The notes: generated from the letters alone by a model not told the origin. A DNA stretch of 7,287 bases from Fidelibacterota bacterium (GCA_014239355.1 JAAZYZ010000006.1:1-7287), one strand, 5' to 3'; shown: positions 1 through 7,006, counted from the first letter of the stretch. Made by a program: numbers and translations.

Positions 1-401
1 GGAACCCAATTGACCTTAAATCCGCTAGCATTTGCTAAAACTCTAAACCCAATAAAGGAATTTTCTGTTGCTATAATTTCATCATCTGCGTTTAAAAAAG
101 TTCTCATAATTACAGACATAATACCTTCACTACCACCACCTATAATTACATTATCTATATTTAAGTTGAATTTTTGAGCTAATTTAGTTCTTAATTCATA
201 ACCATTAGAGTCTGGATATCTATGGGCATCATGTAATATTTTCTCAATTTGAGTAATAGCTTTTTTAGAAGGGCCCATAGGATTTTCATTAGAAGCTAAT
301 TTAACAATATAATCTAGATTTAATTCTCTTTGGACTTCCGAAATAGGCTTACCTGCTTTATAAGGCATTAAATCTTTAATATGTTTAGGTACCAAAGCCA
401 T
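1..401 (-). CDS. hisC: Histidinol-phosphate aminotransferase, N-terminal 133 residues (3' end cut by window)
   Basis: HisC is a cytoplasmic PLP-dependent fold-type I aminotransferase. It converts imidazole acetol-phosphate and glutamate to L-histidinol phosphate in histidine synthesis. The visible part begins MALVPKHIKDLMPY and then shows the family's 'KLASNENPMGPS' block (about residues 34-45), 'RYPDSNGYELR' (61-71) and the phosphate-contacting glycine turn 'IIGGGSEGIM' (87-95). The PLP lysine would lie beyond the window edge. The start is well fixed: ATG is at 399-401, a GTG is directly upstream (402-404), and a TGA closes the frame at 405-407. The ribosome site is weak (GAGTG abuts the start). 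The gene is divergent from the methyltransferase. Some HisC-like enzymes also act on aromatic amino acids, and the fragment cannot exclude that. Confidence 0.85.
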   Translation of the reverse strand, partial: MALVPKHIKDLMPYKAGKPISEVQRELNLDYIVKLASNENPMGPSKKAITQIEKILHDAHRYPDSNGYELRTKLAQKFNLNIDNVIIGGGSEGIMSVIMRTFLNADDEIIATENSFIGFRVLANASGFKVNWV

Positions 402-479
402 CACTCAAATTTAACAAATTATATAATAGAAGTATAATATAATTATAATATATTATTCCTCAGAAAATAAATTATATTT
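402..479. promoter_or_regulatory. Divergent A/T-rich promoter region between hisC and the methyltransferase
   Basis: This is the only intergenic stretch of any size, and it must hold the start signals for both divergent genes. It contains several exact TATAAT hexamers. On the plus strand they lie at 422-427, 433-438 and 444-449. On the minus strand they lie at 442-447 and 418-423, the latter close to the hisC start. No good TTGACA-like -35 box is seen at the right distance from any of them, and such hexamers arise easily in sequence this A/T-rich, so no single box can be assigned. A 12-base perfect palindrome (445-456) overlaps the central boxes. That a promoter exists here is inferred from gene orientation; the exact elements are uncertain. 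Confidence 0.5.
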
Positions 480-2048
480 ATGATAGATAAGAAAAAACTT
501 AGAAGTGACCTTTTTAAACACATAGATGGAATTGCTTTAACTGCACCTCTATCATGTATTTTTGATAAAAATAACAAAACCTTAAACTTTTTAAAAAAAT
601 CAAATGAATTTATTATAGATAACAACAAACTAGAATCTATAAATGGAGATTATTTAAATGTTACTCTTAGATTATTTGAATCTCAAGGATGGCTTAAAAG
701 AGAACTGACTCAAGAAAATTTAATTAAAATTAACCCTACTAAATCAGGTATTAAAATATTCAATCAATCAAATTTATATAACACTTTTTTTCTATTTTTT
801 CCCTATTTAATCAAATTAAACTTTAATAATCAGGACTCTCATCAAAAATTAAATGAATTTTTAGATAAGTTTGATGAACTAGAAAAAGAAACAAGAAATA
901 AGACTATACTAAAACATATTGAAGGTTTAATCCTCGGTCCCGTACTTGTTGCTTTAGGTATGAATAATCATATCAAAATTGAATCAAATAATAAATTAAT
1001 ATTTAATCATTCAATAAATAATGAAAATAAAAAATGTATTATACGTCTATTTGAAAAATTTGAATTATCAAATGGTGAACAATTAAATGAAAAAGGTATG
1101 TTTTTCTATAAAAGAAGCGCAGCATATGGAGTGACCGTTTCATATATGCCTCTATTTGCACAAATAGATACTTTATTATTTAAAGACACTGCAAATATAT
1201 TAGTTAGAGATAAAAATGGAAATGAACTTCATGTTGATAGAAAAATGAATGTTTGGGGAAGTGGTGGAGCCCATAAATTATATTTTAAAAAAATAGATGA
1301 AATAATTGTAGAAATTTTCAATAGACCTATCAACATGCAACCAAAAGGCATAGCTGATATGGGATGTGGTGATGGAACTTTATTAATACATCTCTATAAG
1401 CTTATAAAAGAAAAAACAGCAAGAGGACAGAATTTAAAAGAATATCCTTTACATATAATCGGAGCAGATTTTAATGATGAAGCCTTAGAAGTTACAGGTA
1501 AAAATTTGGAGACAGAAAATATAACTCACATGTTGGTAAAAGCTGACATAGGAAATCCAAATAACTTTAATGCTGAATTAGAGGAAAAACATGATATGAA
1601 ACTTAATGACTTATTAAGTGTAAGATCATTTTTAGACCATAACAGAATATTTGAAATGCCTGTGTTAGATAATTTTGATTTAAATAAAATTAAAACAAAC
1701 TCAACAGCAGCATTCTGTTGTAATGAAAATAACAAAATTTTTGAACCTATAGTATTTAAAATAGGTTTAATTGAACACTTCTTAAAGTGGAAGCCCTTCA
1801 TAAGCAAATATGGGCTAATATTACTTGAATTACATACAATCAATCCAAATATATGTAAAGACAATATTGGCAAAACATTAGCTACTGCATATGATGCAAC
1901 ACATGGATATTCAAATCAATATATAATTGAATATGAAGATTTTATTGACTCTGCAAGATTAGCAGGATTAAAAAATAATGATAATTTTGAATTTAACTTT
2001 CCAAACAAAGAATTAACTACTGTAAGCATAAATTTATTCTCTGTATAG
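480..2048 (+). CDS. Stand-alone class I SAM-dependent methyltransferase with duplicated N-terminal winged-helix-like units, similar to polyketide starter-module methyltransferases
   Basis: A 522-residue soluble protein with no signal peptide or membrane segment. The catalytic half has a Rossmann SAM site: motif I 'IADMGCGDGT' (291-300), acidic strand-2 motif 'IIGADFND' (326-333) and 'VKADIGNP' (353-360). Family-like blocks are 'DRKMNVWGSGGAH' (253-265), 'VRSFLDHNR' (381-389), 'LELHT' (449-453) and 'DATHGYSNQY' (472-481). From memory these resemble the C-methyltransferase domains of PKS loading modules such as AprA and GphF, some of which bind a catalytic iron. Residues 13-110 and 145-226 look like two copies of one unit. 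The ATG at 480 has no Shine-Dalgarno sequence, but no better start is evident. The gene is a single plus-strand unit, divergent from hisC and convergent with folD; no acyl carrier protein or PKS gene is nearby. Methyltransferase activity is well supported; the substrate is unknown and could be a small molecule, an acyl thioester or something else. Confidence 0.85.
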   Translation: MIDKKKLRSDLFKHIDGIALTAPLSCIFDKNNKTLNFLKKSNEFIIDNNKLESINGDYLNVTLRLFESQGWLKRELTQENLIKINPTKSGIKIFNQSNLYNTFFLFFPYLIKLNFNNQDSHQKLNEFLDKFDELEKETRNKTILKHIEGLILGPVLVALGMNNHIKIESNNKLIFNHSINNENKKCIIRLFEKFELSNGEQLNEKGMFFYKRSAAYGVTVSYMPLFAQIDTLLFKDTANILVRDKNGNELHVDRKMNVWGSGGAHKLYFKKIDEIIVEIFNRPINMQPKGIADMGCGDGTLLIHLYKLIKEKTARGQNLKEYPLHIIGADFNDEALEVTGKNLETENITHMLVKADIGNPNNFNAELEEKHDMKLNDLLSVRSFLDHNRIFEMPVLDNFDLNKIKTNSTAAFCCNENNKIFEPIVFKIGLIEHFLKWKPFISKYGLILLELHTINPNICKDNIGKTLATAYDATHGYSNQYIIEYEDFIDSARLAGLKNNDNFEFNFPNKELTTVSINLFSV

Positions 2049-2050
2049 CA

Positions 2051-2932
2051 TTATGAATTTTGATTAATTGCTGCCCGAACTGTATTACTCAATAACATTG
2101 TTACTGTCATTACTCCTACACCTCCTGGTACTGGCGTAACAGAAGCTGCCTTACCTAAAACACCATCAAAATCAACATCACCTACAACTCTATATCCTTT
2201 TTCTCTGCTTGTATCATCTATTCTGTTGATACCCACATCCACAATATGAGCCCCCTCTTTAATCATATTTTTTTTGATTAAATTAGGGACACCAACAGCA
2301 GCAATAATAATATCAGCTTTTTGAGTATATGATTCTAAATTTTTTGTTCGTGTGTGACATAAGGTTACAGTAGCATTTCCATAAGGAAAATTTTGAGACA
2401 ACAATGAAGCTATAGGTTTACCAACAAGATTACTTCTTCCTACAACTACCACATCTTTACCTTCTATATCAATGTCGTAATAGTCTAAAATTTTCAAGCA
2501 TCCAAATGGTGTGCACGGAATAAATTGTGGATCTCCTTGCATAATATAACCCTGATTCTCAGGATGTAAACCATCTACATCTTTTTTAGGAGAAACAGTC
2601 TTTAAAATTTCTTTTTCATTTAAATGCTTAGGAAGAGGGAGTTGTAATAAAATTCCATGAAATTTTTTATTTTCATTTAACTCATTAATAAAATTAATAA
2701 GTTTGTCTTTATTCGTATCTTTAGAAAAGGAAAAAACTTCACTATAACAACCTAATTTTGAAAATGCTTTAGCTTTTGAGCTAACATATAACTTAGAAGC
2801 TGGATTGTCTCCAACAATAATTGCAGCTAAAGATGGGGTTACACCTTTAGATTTTAAATTAGTTATTTTTGATAGAAGCTGATCTTTAACCTTGAGAGAA
2901 ACAACTTTTCCTTTTAAAACAAGAGTATCCAA
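2051..2932 (-). CDS. folD: Bifunctional methylenetetrahydrofolate dehydrogenase / methenyltetrahydrofolate cyclohydrolase
   Basis: FolD is a cytoplasmic, usually homodimeric enzyme. It oxidises 5,10-methylene-THF with NADP+ and hydrolyses the methenyl form to 10-formyl-THF, which feeds purine and formyl-Met-tRNA synthesis. The 293 residues match the usual length of about 285. Visible landmarks are the Y49-x3-K53 catalytic pair in 'KLYVSSKAKA', 'GILLQLPLP' (93-101), 'KKDVDGLHPEN' (116-126), the dinucleotide-binding 'VVGRSNLVGKP' (163-173), 'HIVDVGINR' (229-237) and the C-terminal 'TPVPGGVGVMT' (266-276). All expected catalytic residues are present. The start is TTG at 2930-2932: the zapA stop lies in the same frame four codons upstream, and the next in-frame Met is about residue 131, far inside the fold. 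A modest TAGAG site overlaps the zapA stop. It is the last gene of the minus-strand cluster and ends 2 bases from the convergent methyltransferase. Confidence 0.97.
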   Translation of the reverse strand: MDTLVLKGKVVSLKVKDQLLSKITNLKSKGVTPSLAAIIVGDNPASKLYVSSKAKAFSKLGCYSEVFSFSKDTNKDKLINFINELNENKKFHGILLQLPLPKHLNEKEILKTVSPKKDVDGLHPENQGYIMQGDPQFIPCTPFGCLKILDYYDIDIEGKDVVVVGRSNLVGKPIASLLSQNFPYGNATVTLCHTRTKNLESYTQKADIIIAAVGVPNLIKKNMIKEGAHIVDVGINRIDDTSREKGYRVVGDVDFDGVLGKAASVTPVPGGVGVMTVTMLLSNTVRAAINQNS

Positions 2933-2939
2933 TACAAAA

Positions 2940-2944
2940 CTCTA
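2940..2944 (-). promoter_or_regulatory. Ribosome binding site supporting the TTG start of folD
   Basis: On the minus strand TAGAG overlaps the zapA stop codon (TAG, 2942-2944) and lies 7 bases before the TTG start at 2932-2930. It is a partial Shine-Dalgarno match at good spacing. It supports the TTG and suggests that ribosomes ending on zapA could reinitiate on folD. Confidence 0.5.
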
Positions 2945-3247
2945 TTTTTGAGATGCTTCAATATCTGAAATTTTATCTTCGATAAATTCAGTAATAGCTA
3001 TCGCTTTTGCTTCTACTTGATTAATAACTTGATCTTTCTTCTTTTTGCATTCAAATAATTGTGCAGTTATATTCATTGCTGCAAAAATAACCAAGCGTAA
3101 TTGTGGTGTAGATGATTTATCAGAACCTGCTACTTGCACCATAGTATCACTTAGATAATTCGCACATTCTTCTATCACTTTAGGTTCTGCATCTGTTCTT
3201 AACCTATACTCTTGTCCATATATTTTAATATTAACTTCTTTAGCCAT
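2942..3247 (-). CDS. zapA: Cell division protein ZapA
   Basis: ZapA is a small cytoplasmic protein that bundles FtsZ protofilaments and stabilises the Z-ring at mid-cell. The 101-residue product opens with a typical ZapA head: 'VNIKIYGQEYRLR' (5-17), then 'VIEECANYLSDTM' (24-36), and a conserved-looking helix start 'RLVIFAAMNITAQL' (51-64). After this comes a long charged C-terminal helix (about 65-100), expected to form the coiled coil of the ZapA dimer or tetramer. The length is normal for the family. The ATG at 3245-3247 follows a good AAAGGGG site. The gene sits directly after pheT, as in Bacteroidota and several other phyla, and is probably co-transcribed with it. The call rests on the N-terminal pattern and gene order, since ZapA sequences diverge widely. 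Confidence 0.88.
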   Translation of the reverse strand: MAKEVNIKIYGQEYRLRTDAEPKVIEECANYLSDTMVQVAGSDKSSTPQLRLVIFAAMNITAQLFECKKKKDQVINQVEAKAIAITEFIEDKISDIEASQK

Positions 3248-3252
3248 AAAAA

Positions 3253-3259
3253 CCCCTTT
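3253..3259 (-). promoter_or_regulatory. Shine-Dalgarno site of zapA
   Basis: The minus strand reads AAAGGGG, directly after the pheT stop (3260-3262) and 5 bases before the zapA ATG. The flanking A and T runs could pair (AAAAA-GGGG-TTTTT), but that five-pair A-T stem is too weak to be a terminator. Confidence 0.65.
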
Positions 3260-5623
3260 TTAACGTTGAACTATATCAAATTTATTTTTTAAACTATCTA
3301 AAATAGATAGTACTCTATCATCAACATCTTTATCAACCAATGTCTTTTCTTTACTTTGAAATGTTAATGAAATTGCTAAACTTTTTGAATCTGAATCTAA
3401 CTCTTTTCCAGAATATACATCAAATACATTAGTATCTATTAATAATTTATCACTTGCACTATAAATACAATCAACAATATCAGCTGATTGAACTTCCTTT
3501 TTTAATAAAATAGAAATATCTCTTTTCATAGAAGGAAAAGGAGATATTGCTTGATATCGAAAATCTTTTATAACATTTTTATTGATTTTATCTATAGAAA
3601 TCTCAGAAAATACTATTGGCCCTTTTATCTCATATTTTTCTTTTAATTTGATATCTAATAACCGTAAATAGCCAATACAGCTCTTTTTAGAATAAATATT
3701 AATATTGATTTCACTTAATTTAGATTCTTCTATTTTAAAATGAATATCATTTACTTTCAATTGTTTTAAAATTGATAATACCTCTCCTTTTGCATAAAAA
3801 ATATCAGCAACAAATTTACTATTCCAATGCTCATGATGCTGACCAAACCAAACTAAACCTAGATTACTCTCTTCTTTATTGTATGATTTAATAGTAGAAT
3901 GAACTCTACCAATTTCAAATAATTTAAAATAATTTTGTCCTCTTTTTTCATTAAAAGAAACTGCTTTTAACAATCCTGGCATTAAAGAATTTCTCATATA
4001 TTTCATATCTTGACTTGATTCGTTTATAATTTCAGAAGTTTCAAAAACATTAAAATCTTTTAATACTTTATCATTATATAAGCTATTAGAATAATGTTCA
4101 TAAAAACCTTTAGAACAAAGCATTGATCTAATATGATTATGAATATCTTGAGCATTATCAATAATAGCTGAATATGAATTATTAAATACTTGAGATATAG
4201 GAATATTATCATAACCAAACACTCTGGCTACCTCTTCATATAAATCGATTTCTCTATCTAAATCATTCCTATATGAGGGTACTGAGCATAAAAGAATGTC
4301 TTTTTTGTTTTTGACATCAATAGATAGTTTTGAAAAAATATCATTATATTCATCAAGATTTAATGCTAGACCTAAAAAATTATTACACTTTTTATAATTA
4401 AATTCTATTGTTTTAACATCTTTCTCTTTTGCCTTATTGTCAACAAAATCATTAGAGGATTTACCATCATTCATATCTATAAGTAACTTAGTAAACTTAT
4501 CCATTACATATATTACCTGGCTATAATCAATACCTCTTTCAAATCGTTTAGATGCCTCTTTTGCATAGTCATATTTTTTAGCAGTTTTTCTTATACTTAT
4601 TTCATCAAAAACAGCACTTTCAAGTAATATGCTAGTTGTATTTTTATCTACTTGACTATCAAAACCTCCAATAACACCTGCAATAGCAATGGGACCTTTT
4701 GAATCTGCAATAACAATATCATCGGTTGATAATTTATTAAGCTCATTATTTAAGCATAATATTTCTTCATTTTTTTCAGCATGCCTTACTTCAATTGTTT
4801 TACCATTTAATTTATCATAATCAAATGTGTGCAAAGGCTGCCCTAAATCAAACATTATATAATTTGCTAAATCAACTATATTGTTAATACTTTTCTGACC
4901 AATTAATGCCATTTTATGTTTTAACCATTGAGGACTTTTTTGAACTTTAATATTTTTTATAACTCTACAAGAATACCTAGGACATAAATCACCATTAGAA
5001 ATATTTATTTTTACTAAATCTGAAGTTTTAAAATTGCTTGTATTAAATTTGATTTTTTCTAATTCTAATTTTGAACCTTCAATGATAGCTAACTCTCTAG
5101 CTATACCTAAATGACTAAAACAATCACCTCTGTTTGGTGTAATATCAAAATCAAATATAGTATCTACCTCTAGTGATAAAGCGTCGCTTAAAATGTGACC
5201 TTTAGATAAATTGTTATCTAATATCATAATACCTTCGTGATCATCACTCAAACCAAGTTCTTTTTCTGAACAAATCATCCCATGTGATACAATATCTCTG
5301 ATTTTAGTTTTCTTTATTTTAAAGTCACCTATTTTGCTACCAATTTTTGCCACAGGAACTAGCATCTTATCTGTTACATTAGGAGCACCACATACAATGG
5401 TTAATAATTCATCCTCAGACACATCAACTTCACAAACCTTTAATTTATCTGCATTAGGATGTTTTACACAACTAACAATTTCTCCAACAACTATATTTAA
5501 GTCTATTGAATTAAGTTTTGTAGAAGTGCACTCTAATCCTAACTGAGTAAAGGCTTCAACTAATTCAGCATCACTCTTGTTTGATTGAATATAATTATTT
5601 AACCAATTTCTAGAAATCTTCAT
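3260..5623 (-). CDS. pheT: Phenylalanine--tRNA ligase beta subunit
   Basis: This is the large, non-catalytic subunit of the alpha2-beta2 phenylalanyl-tRNA synthetase. It binds tRNA-Phe and hydrolyses mischarged Tyr-tRNA. The 787 residues are close to the usual bacterial length of about 795. Domains in order: an EMAPII-like OB tRNA-binding domain (about 41-150, with 'HPNADKLKVCEVDV' and 'SHGMICSEKELGL'); B3/B4 editing region (about 210-385, with 'NNIVDLANYIMFDLGQPLHT', 'AIAGVIGGFDS' and 'RFERGID'); B5 domain (about 405-475, with 'VPSYRNDLDREIDLYEEVAR' and 'FGYDNIP'); a catalytic-like core (about 480-690); and a C-terminal FDX-ACB anticodon-binding domain (694-787, starting 'SPFPSMKRDISI'). It is complete, with no frameshift. 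The ATG lies 3 bases after the pheS stop; an AAGG inside the last pheS codons, 12 bases upstream, is a distant ribosome site, so translational coupling is likely. Confidence 0.98.
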   Translation of the reverse strand: MKISRNWLNNYIQSNKSDAELVEAFTQLGLECTSTKLNSIDLNIVVGEIVSCVKHPNADKLKVCEVDVSEDELLTIVCGAPNVTDKMLVPVAKIGSKIGDFKIKKTKIRDIVSHGMICSEKELGLSDDHEGIMILDNNLSKGHILSDALSLEVDTIFDFDITPNRGDCFSHLGIARELAIIEGSKLELEKIKFNTSNFKTSDLVKINISNGDLCPRYSCRVIKNIKVQKSPQWLKHKMALIGQKSINNIVDLANYIMFDLGQPLHTFDYDKLNGKTIEVRHAEKNEEILCLNNELNKLSTDDIVIADSKGPIAIAGVIGGFDSQVDKNTTSILLESAVFDEISIRKTAKKYDYAKEASKRFERGIDYSQVIYVMDKFTKLLIDMNDGKSSNDFVDNKAKEKDVKTIEFNYKKCNNFLGLALNLDEYNDIFSKLSIDVKNKKDILLCSVPSYRNDLDREIDLYEEVARVFGYDNIPISQVFNNSYSAIIDNAQDIHNHIRSMLCSKGFYEHYSNSLYNDKVLKDFNVFETSEIINESSQDMKYMRNSLMPGLLKAVSFNEKRGQNYFKLFEIGRVHSTIKSYNKEESNLGLVWFGQHHEHWNSKFVADIFYAKGEVLSILKQLKVNDIHFKIEESKLSEININIYSKKSCIGYLRLLDIKLKEKYEIKGPIVFSEISIDKINKNVIKDFRYQAISPFPSMKRDISILLKKEVQSADIVDCIYSASDKLLIDTNVFDVYSGKELDSDSKSLAISLTFQSKEKTLVDKDVDDRVLSILDSLKNKFDIVQR

Positions 5624-5626
5624 AAT

Positions 5627-6637
5627 TTAAAACTGCCTTAAAAATCTAATGTCACCTTCATATAGTAAACGAATATCTGTAATACCATATTTTAACATAG
5701 CTATTCTCTCTATACCAATACCAAAAGCATATCCAGTTAATGAACTGTCATAATTAACTGACTTAAATACTTCAGGATCTACCATACCACAACCTAATAT
5801 TTCTAACCAACCTGTTCCTTTTGTTATTCTATAATCACTTTCATAATTTAACCCCCAATAAATATCCATTTCAGCACTTGGCTCAGTAAAAGGAAAGTAA
5901 CTAGGCCTAAATCTAACTTTAACATCTTCTCCAAAATATTTTTTTGAAAAATACTCCATTACTCCTTTTAAATCTGCAAAACTAACATTTTTATCAACAT
6001 ATAAACCTTCAATTTGATTGAATAAGCAATAACTACGTACACTAATATCCTCATTTCTATAAACTCTTCCTGGAGAAATAATTCTTATAGGTGGCTCATT
6101 TTCTTCCATAAAATGAATTTGACTTGCAGAAGTGTGTGTCCTTAACAGTTTTTCATTATTTAAATAGTAAGTATCTTGCATATCTCTTGCAGGATGATGC
6201 TTAGGAATATTTAAAGCTTCAAAATTATAAAAATCATCTTCTATTTCATTACCTGAAAATATTGAAAAACCAATACTACTAAATATATTAGATATATCAT
6301 TTATAACTTTAGTAATAGGATGTATATTGCCTTCAAAAAAATGATTTCCTGATAAAGTTAAGTCTACTTTAGAAGTACTTTTACTAGTAGTTTTTTTTGA
6401 ATTTAACTTATCAAAGTCTTTCTGAATATTATTTCGAAGTGAATTAATTTCTTGACCAATAATAGGTTTGTCTAATGGATCAACATTAGATAATTCAGAA
6501 AATAATTCAGATAACAAACCTTTTCTACCAAGGTATTTGTTATATAGATCATTTAATTTAGAAGAATCATTTGTAGCAGAAGATAATTCAGCTTTAAAAT
6601 CTTTCTGAATAGAATTAATTTTATTTAATAATGACAT
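5627..6637 (-). CDS. pheS: Phenylalanine--tRNA ligase alpha subunit
   Basis: This is the catalytic class II subunit of phenylalanyl-tRNA synthetase, which activates Phe with ATP and charges tRNA-Phe. The 336 residues comprise an N-terminal coiled-coil arm (about 1-90, contacting tRNA) and the catalytic domain. Motifs seen are 'HHPARDMQDT' (147-156), 'RTHTS' (166-170), motif 2 'PGRVYRNE' (189-196), 'FNQIEGL' (206-212), 'RPSYFPFTEPSAE' (244-256) and motif 3 'GYAFGIGIERIAML' (302-315). With a constant offset of 10 from Thermus numbering as I recall it, the substrate-pocket residues are all present: H168, S170, R194, Q208, E210, F248, F250 and A304. A304 is the small residue that sets the size limit for Phe. 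The 'RVYRNE' and 'DKNVSF' wording is of the Bacteroidota-like type. The gene starts 7 bases after the rplT stop with no recognisable Shine-Dalgarno sequence, so translation probably depends on coupling to rplT. Confidence 0.98.
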   Translation of the reverse strand: MSLLNKINSIQKDFKAELSSATNDSSKLNDLYNKYLGRKGLLSELFSELSNVDPLDKPIIGQEINSLRNNIQKDFDKLNSKKTTSKSTSKVDLTLSGNHFFEGNIHPITKVINDISNIFSSIGFSIFSGNEIEDDFYNFEALNIPKHHPARDMQDTYYLNNEKLLRTHTSASQIHFMEENEPPIRIISPGRVYRNEDISVRSYCLFNQIEGLYVDKNVSFADLKGVMEYFSKKYFGEDVKVRFRPSYFPFTEPSAEMDIYWGLNYESDYRITKGTGWLEILGCGMVDPEVFKSVNYDSSLTGYAFGIGIERIAMLKYGITDIRLLYEGDIRFLRQF

Positions 6638-6644
6638 AGAAAAA

Positions 6645-6995
6645 CTATGATTTATTTATAGAATCAACTAATTTGGTAAATCCATCTGAATCATTAACAG
6701 CCATATATGCAAGGCTCTTCCTGTTTATTTCAATATTATTTTTTGATAATAACGAAATAAATTTAGAATAACTTAAACCTCTATTTCTAACTGCAGCATT
6801 AATACGAATAATCCATAATCTTCTGAAATCACGCTTTTTTTGCCTTCTATCTCTGTAAGCATATTGCAATGCTCTCTGTACAGCATCTTTAGCAGTTCTA
6901 TAATTGGATTTACGGGTACCAAAATAACCCTTAGCTTGTTTAATGATCTTTTTATGTTTTTTCCTTCTAGGAACTGAACTATTAGCTCTTGGCAT
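6645..6995 (-). CDS. rplT: 50S ribosomal protein L20
   Basis: L20 binds 23S rRNA early in large-subunit assembly; in several bacteria it also represses its own operon by binding the mRNA leader. The 116 residues are normal for the family (about 117). The very basic N-terminal tail (1-20) is followed by 'KQAKGYFGTRKSNYRTAKDAV' in outline (19-39), 'YAYRDRRQKKRDFRRLWI' (45-62), 'RINAAVRNRGLSYSKF' (64-79) and 'INRKSLAYMAV' (90-100), all typical L20 blocks. The ATG at 6993-6995 has a strong AGGGGAG site overlapping the rpmI stop. It lies between rpmI and pheS in the conserved infC-rpmI-rplT order. Confidence 0.98.
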   Translation of the reverse strand: MPRANSSVPRRKKHKKIIKQAKGYFGTRKSNYRTAKDAVQRALQYAYRDRRQKKRDFRRLWIIRINAAVRNRGLSYSKFISLLSKNNIEINRKSLAYMAVNDSDGFTKLVDSINKS

Positions 6996-6999
6996 ATTA

Positions 7000-7006
7000 C
7001 TCCCCT
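7000..7006 (-). promoter_or_regulatory. Strong Shine-Dalgarno site of rplT, overlapping the rpmI stop
   Basis: The minus strand reads AGGGGAG, 4 bases before the rplT ATG. Its first two bases are shared with the rpmI TAG stop (7005-7007), so termination on rpmI and initiation on rplT occupy the same spot, which favours coupled synthesis of L35 and L20. Confidence 0.75.

Noticed and set aside
443..628. Minus-strand open frame of 61 codons across the methyltransferase start
   Set aside because: It overlaps a clear gene, has a low-complexity hydrophobic product and no ribosome site; it is a by-product of A/T-rich coding sequence.
1526..1873. Minus-strand open frame of 115 codons inside the methyltransferase
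   Set aside because: It is antisense to conserved catalytic motifs and its product resembles no family I know.
2243..2275. Stem AATATGA / TCATATT followed by eight T on the plus strand, a possible terminator for the methyltransferase
   Set aside because: The stem has one G-C pair and a 13-base loop, lies about 200 bases past the gene, and the T run is explained by lysine and asparagine codons of folD on the other strand.
2933..3259. A 6S RNA gene, often linked to zapA in proteobacteria
   Set aside because: The spacers on either side of zapA are 12 and 9 bases, leaving no room for a structured RNA.
3248..3262. AAAAA-GGGG-TTTTT mini-hairpin between pheT and zapA as a terminator
   Set aside because: It has only five A-T pairs and the GGGG is better explained as the zapA ribosome site.
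5334..5546. Plus-strand open frame of 70 codons inside pheT
   Set aside because: It is antisense to the conserved OB tRNA-binding domain, with no sign of its own start signals.
6015..6023. Asn207 of PheS where many homologues have His (FHQ to FNQ)
   Set aside because: This position varies among bacteria (Met in some Gram-positive enzymes), and the pocket residues Q208 and E210 are retained.
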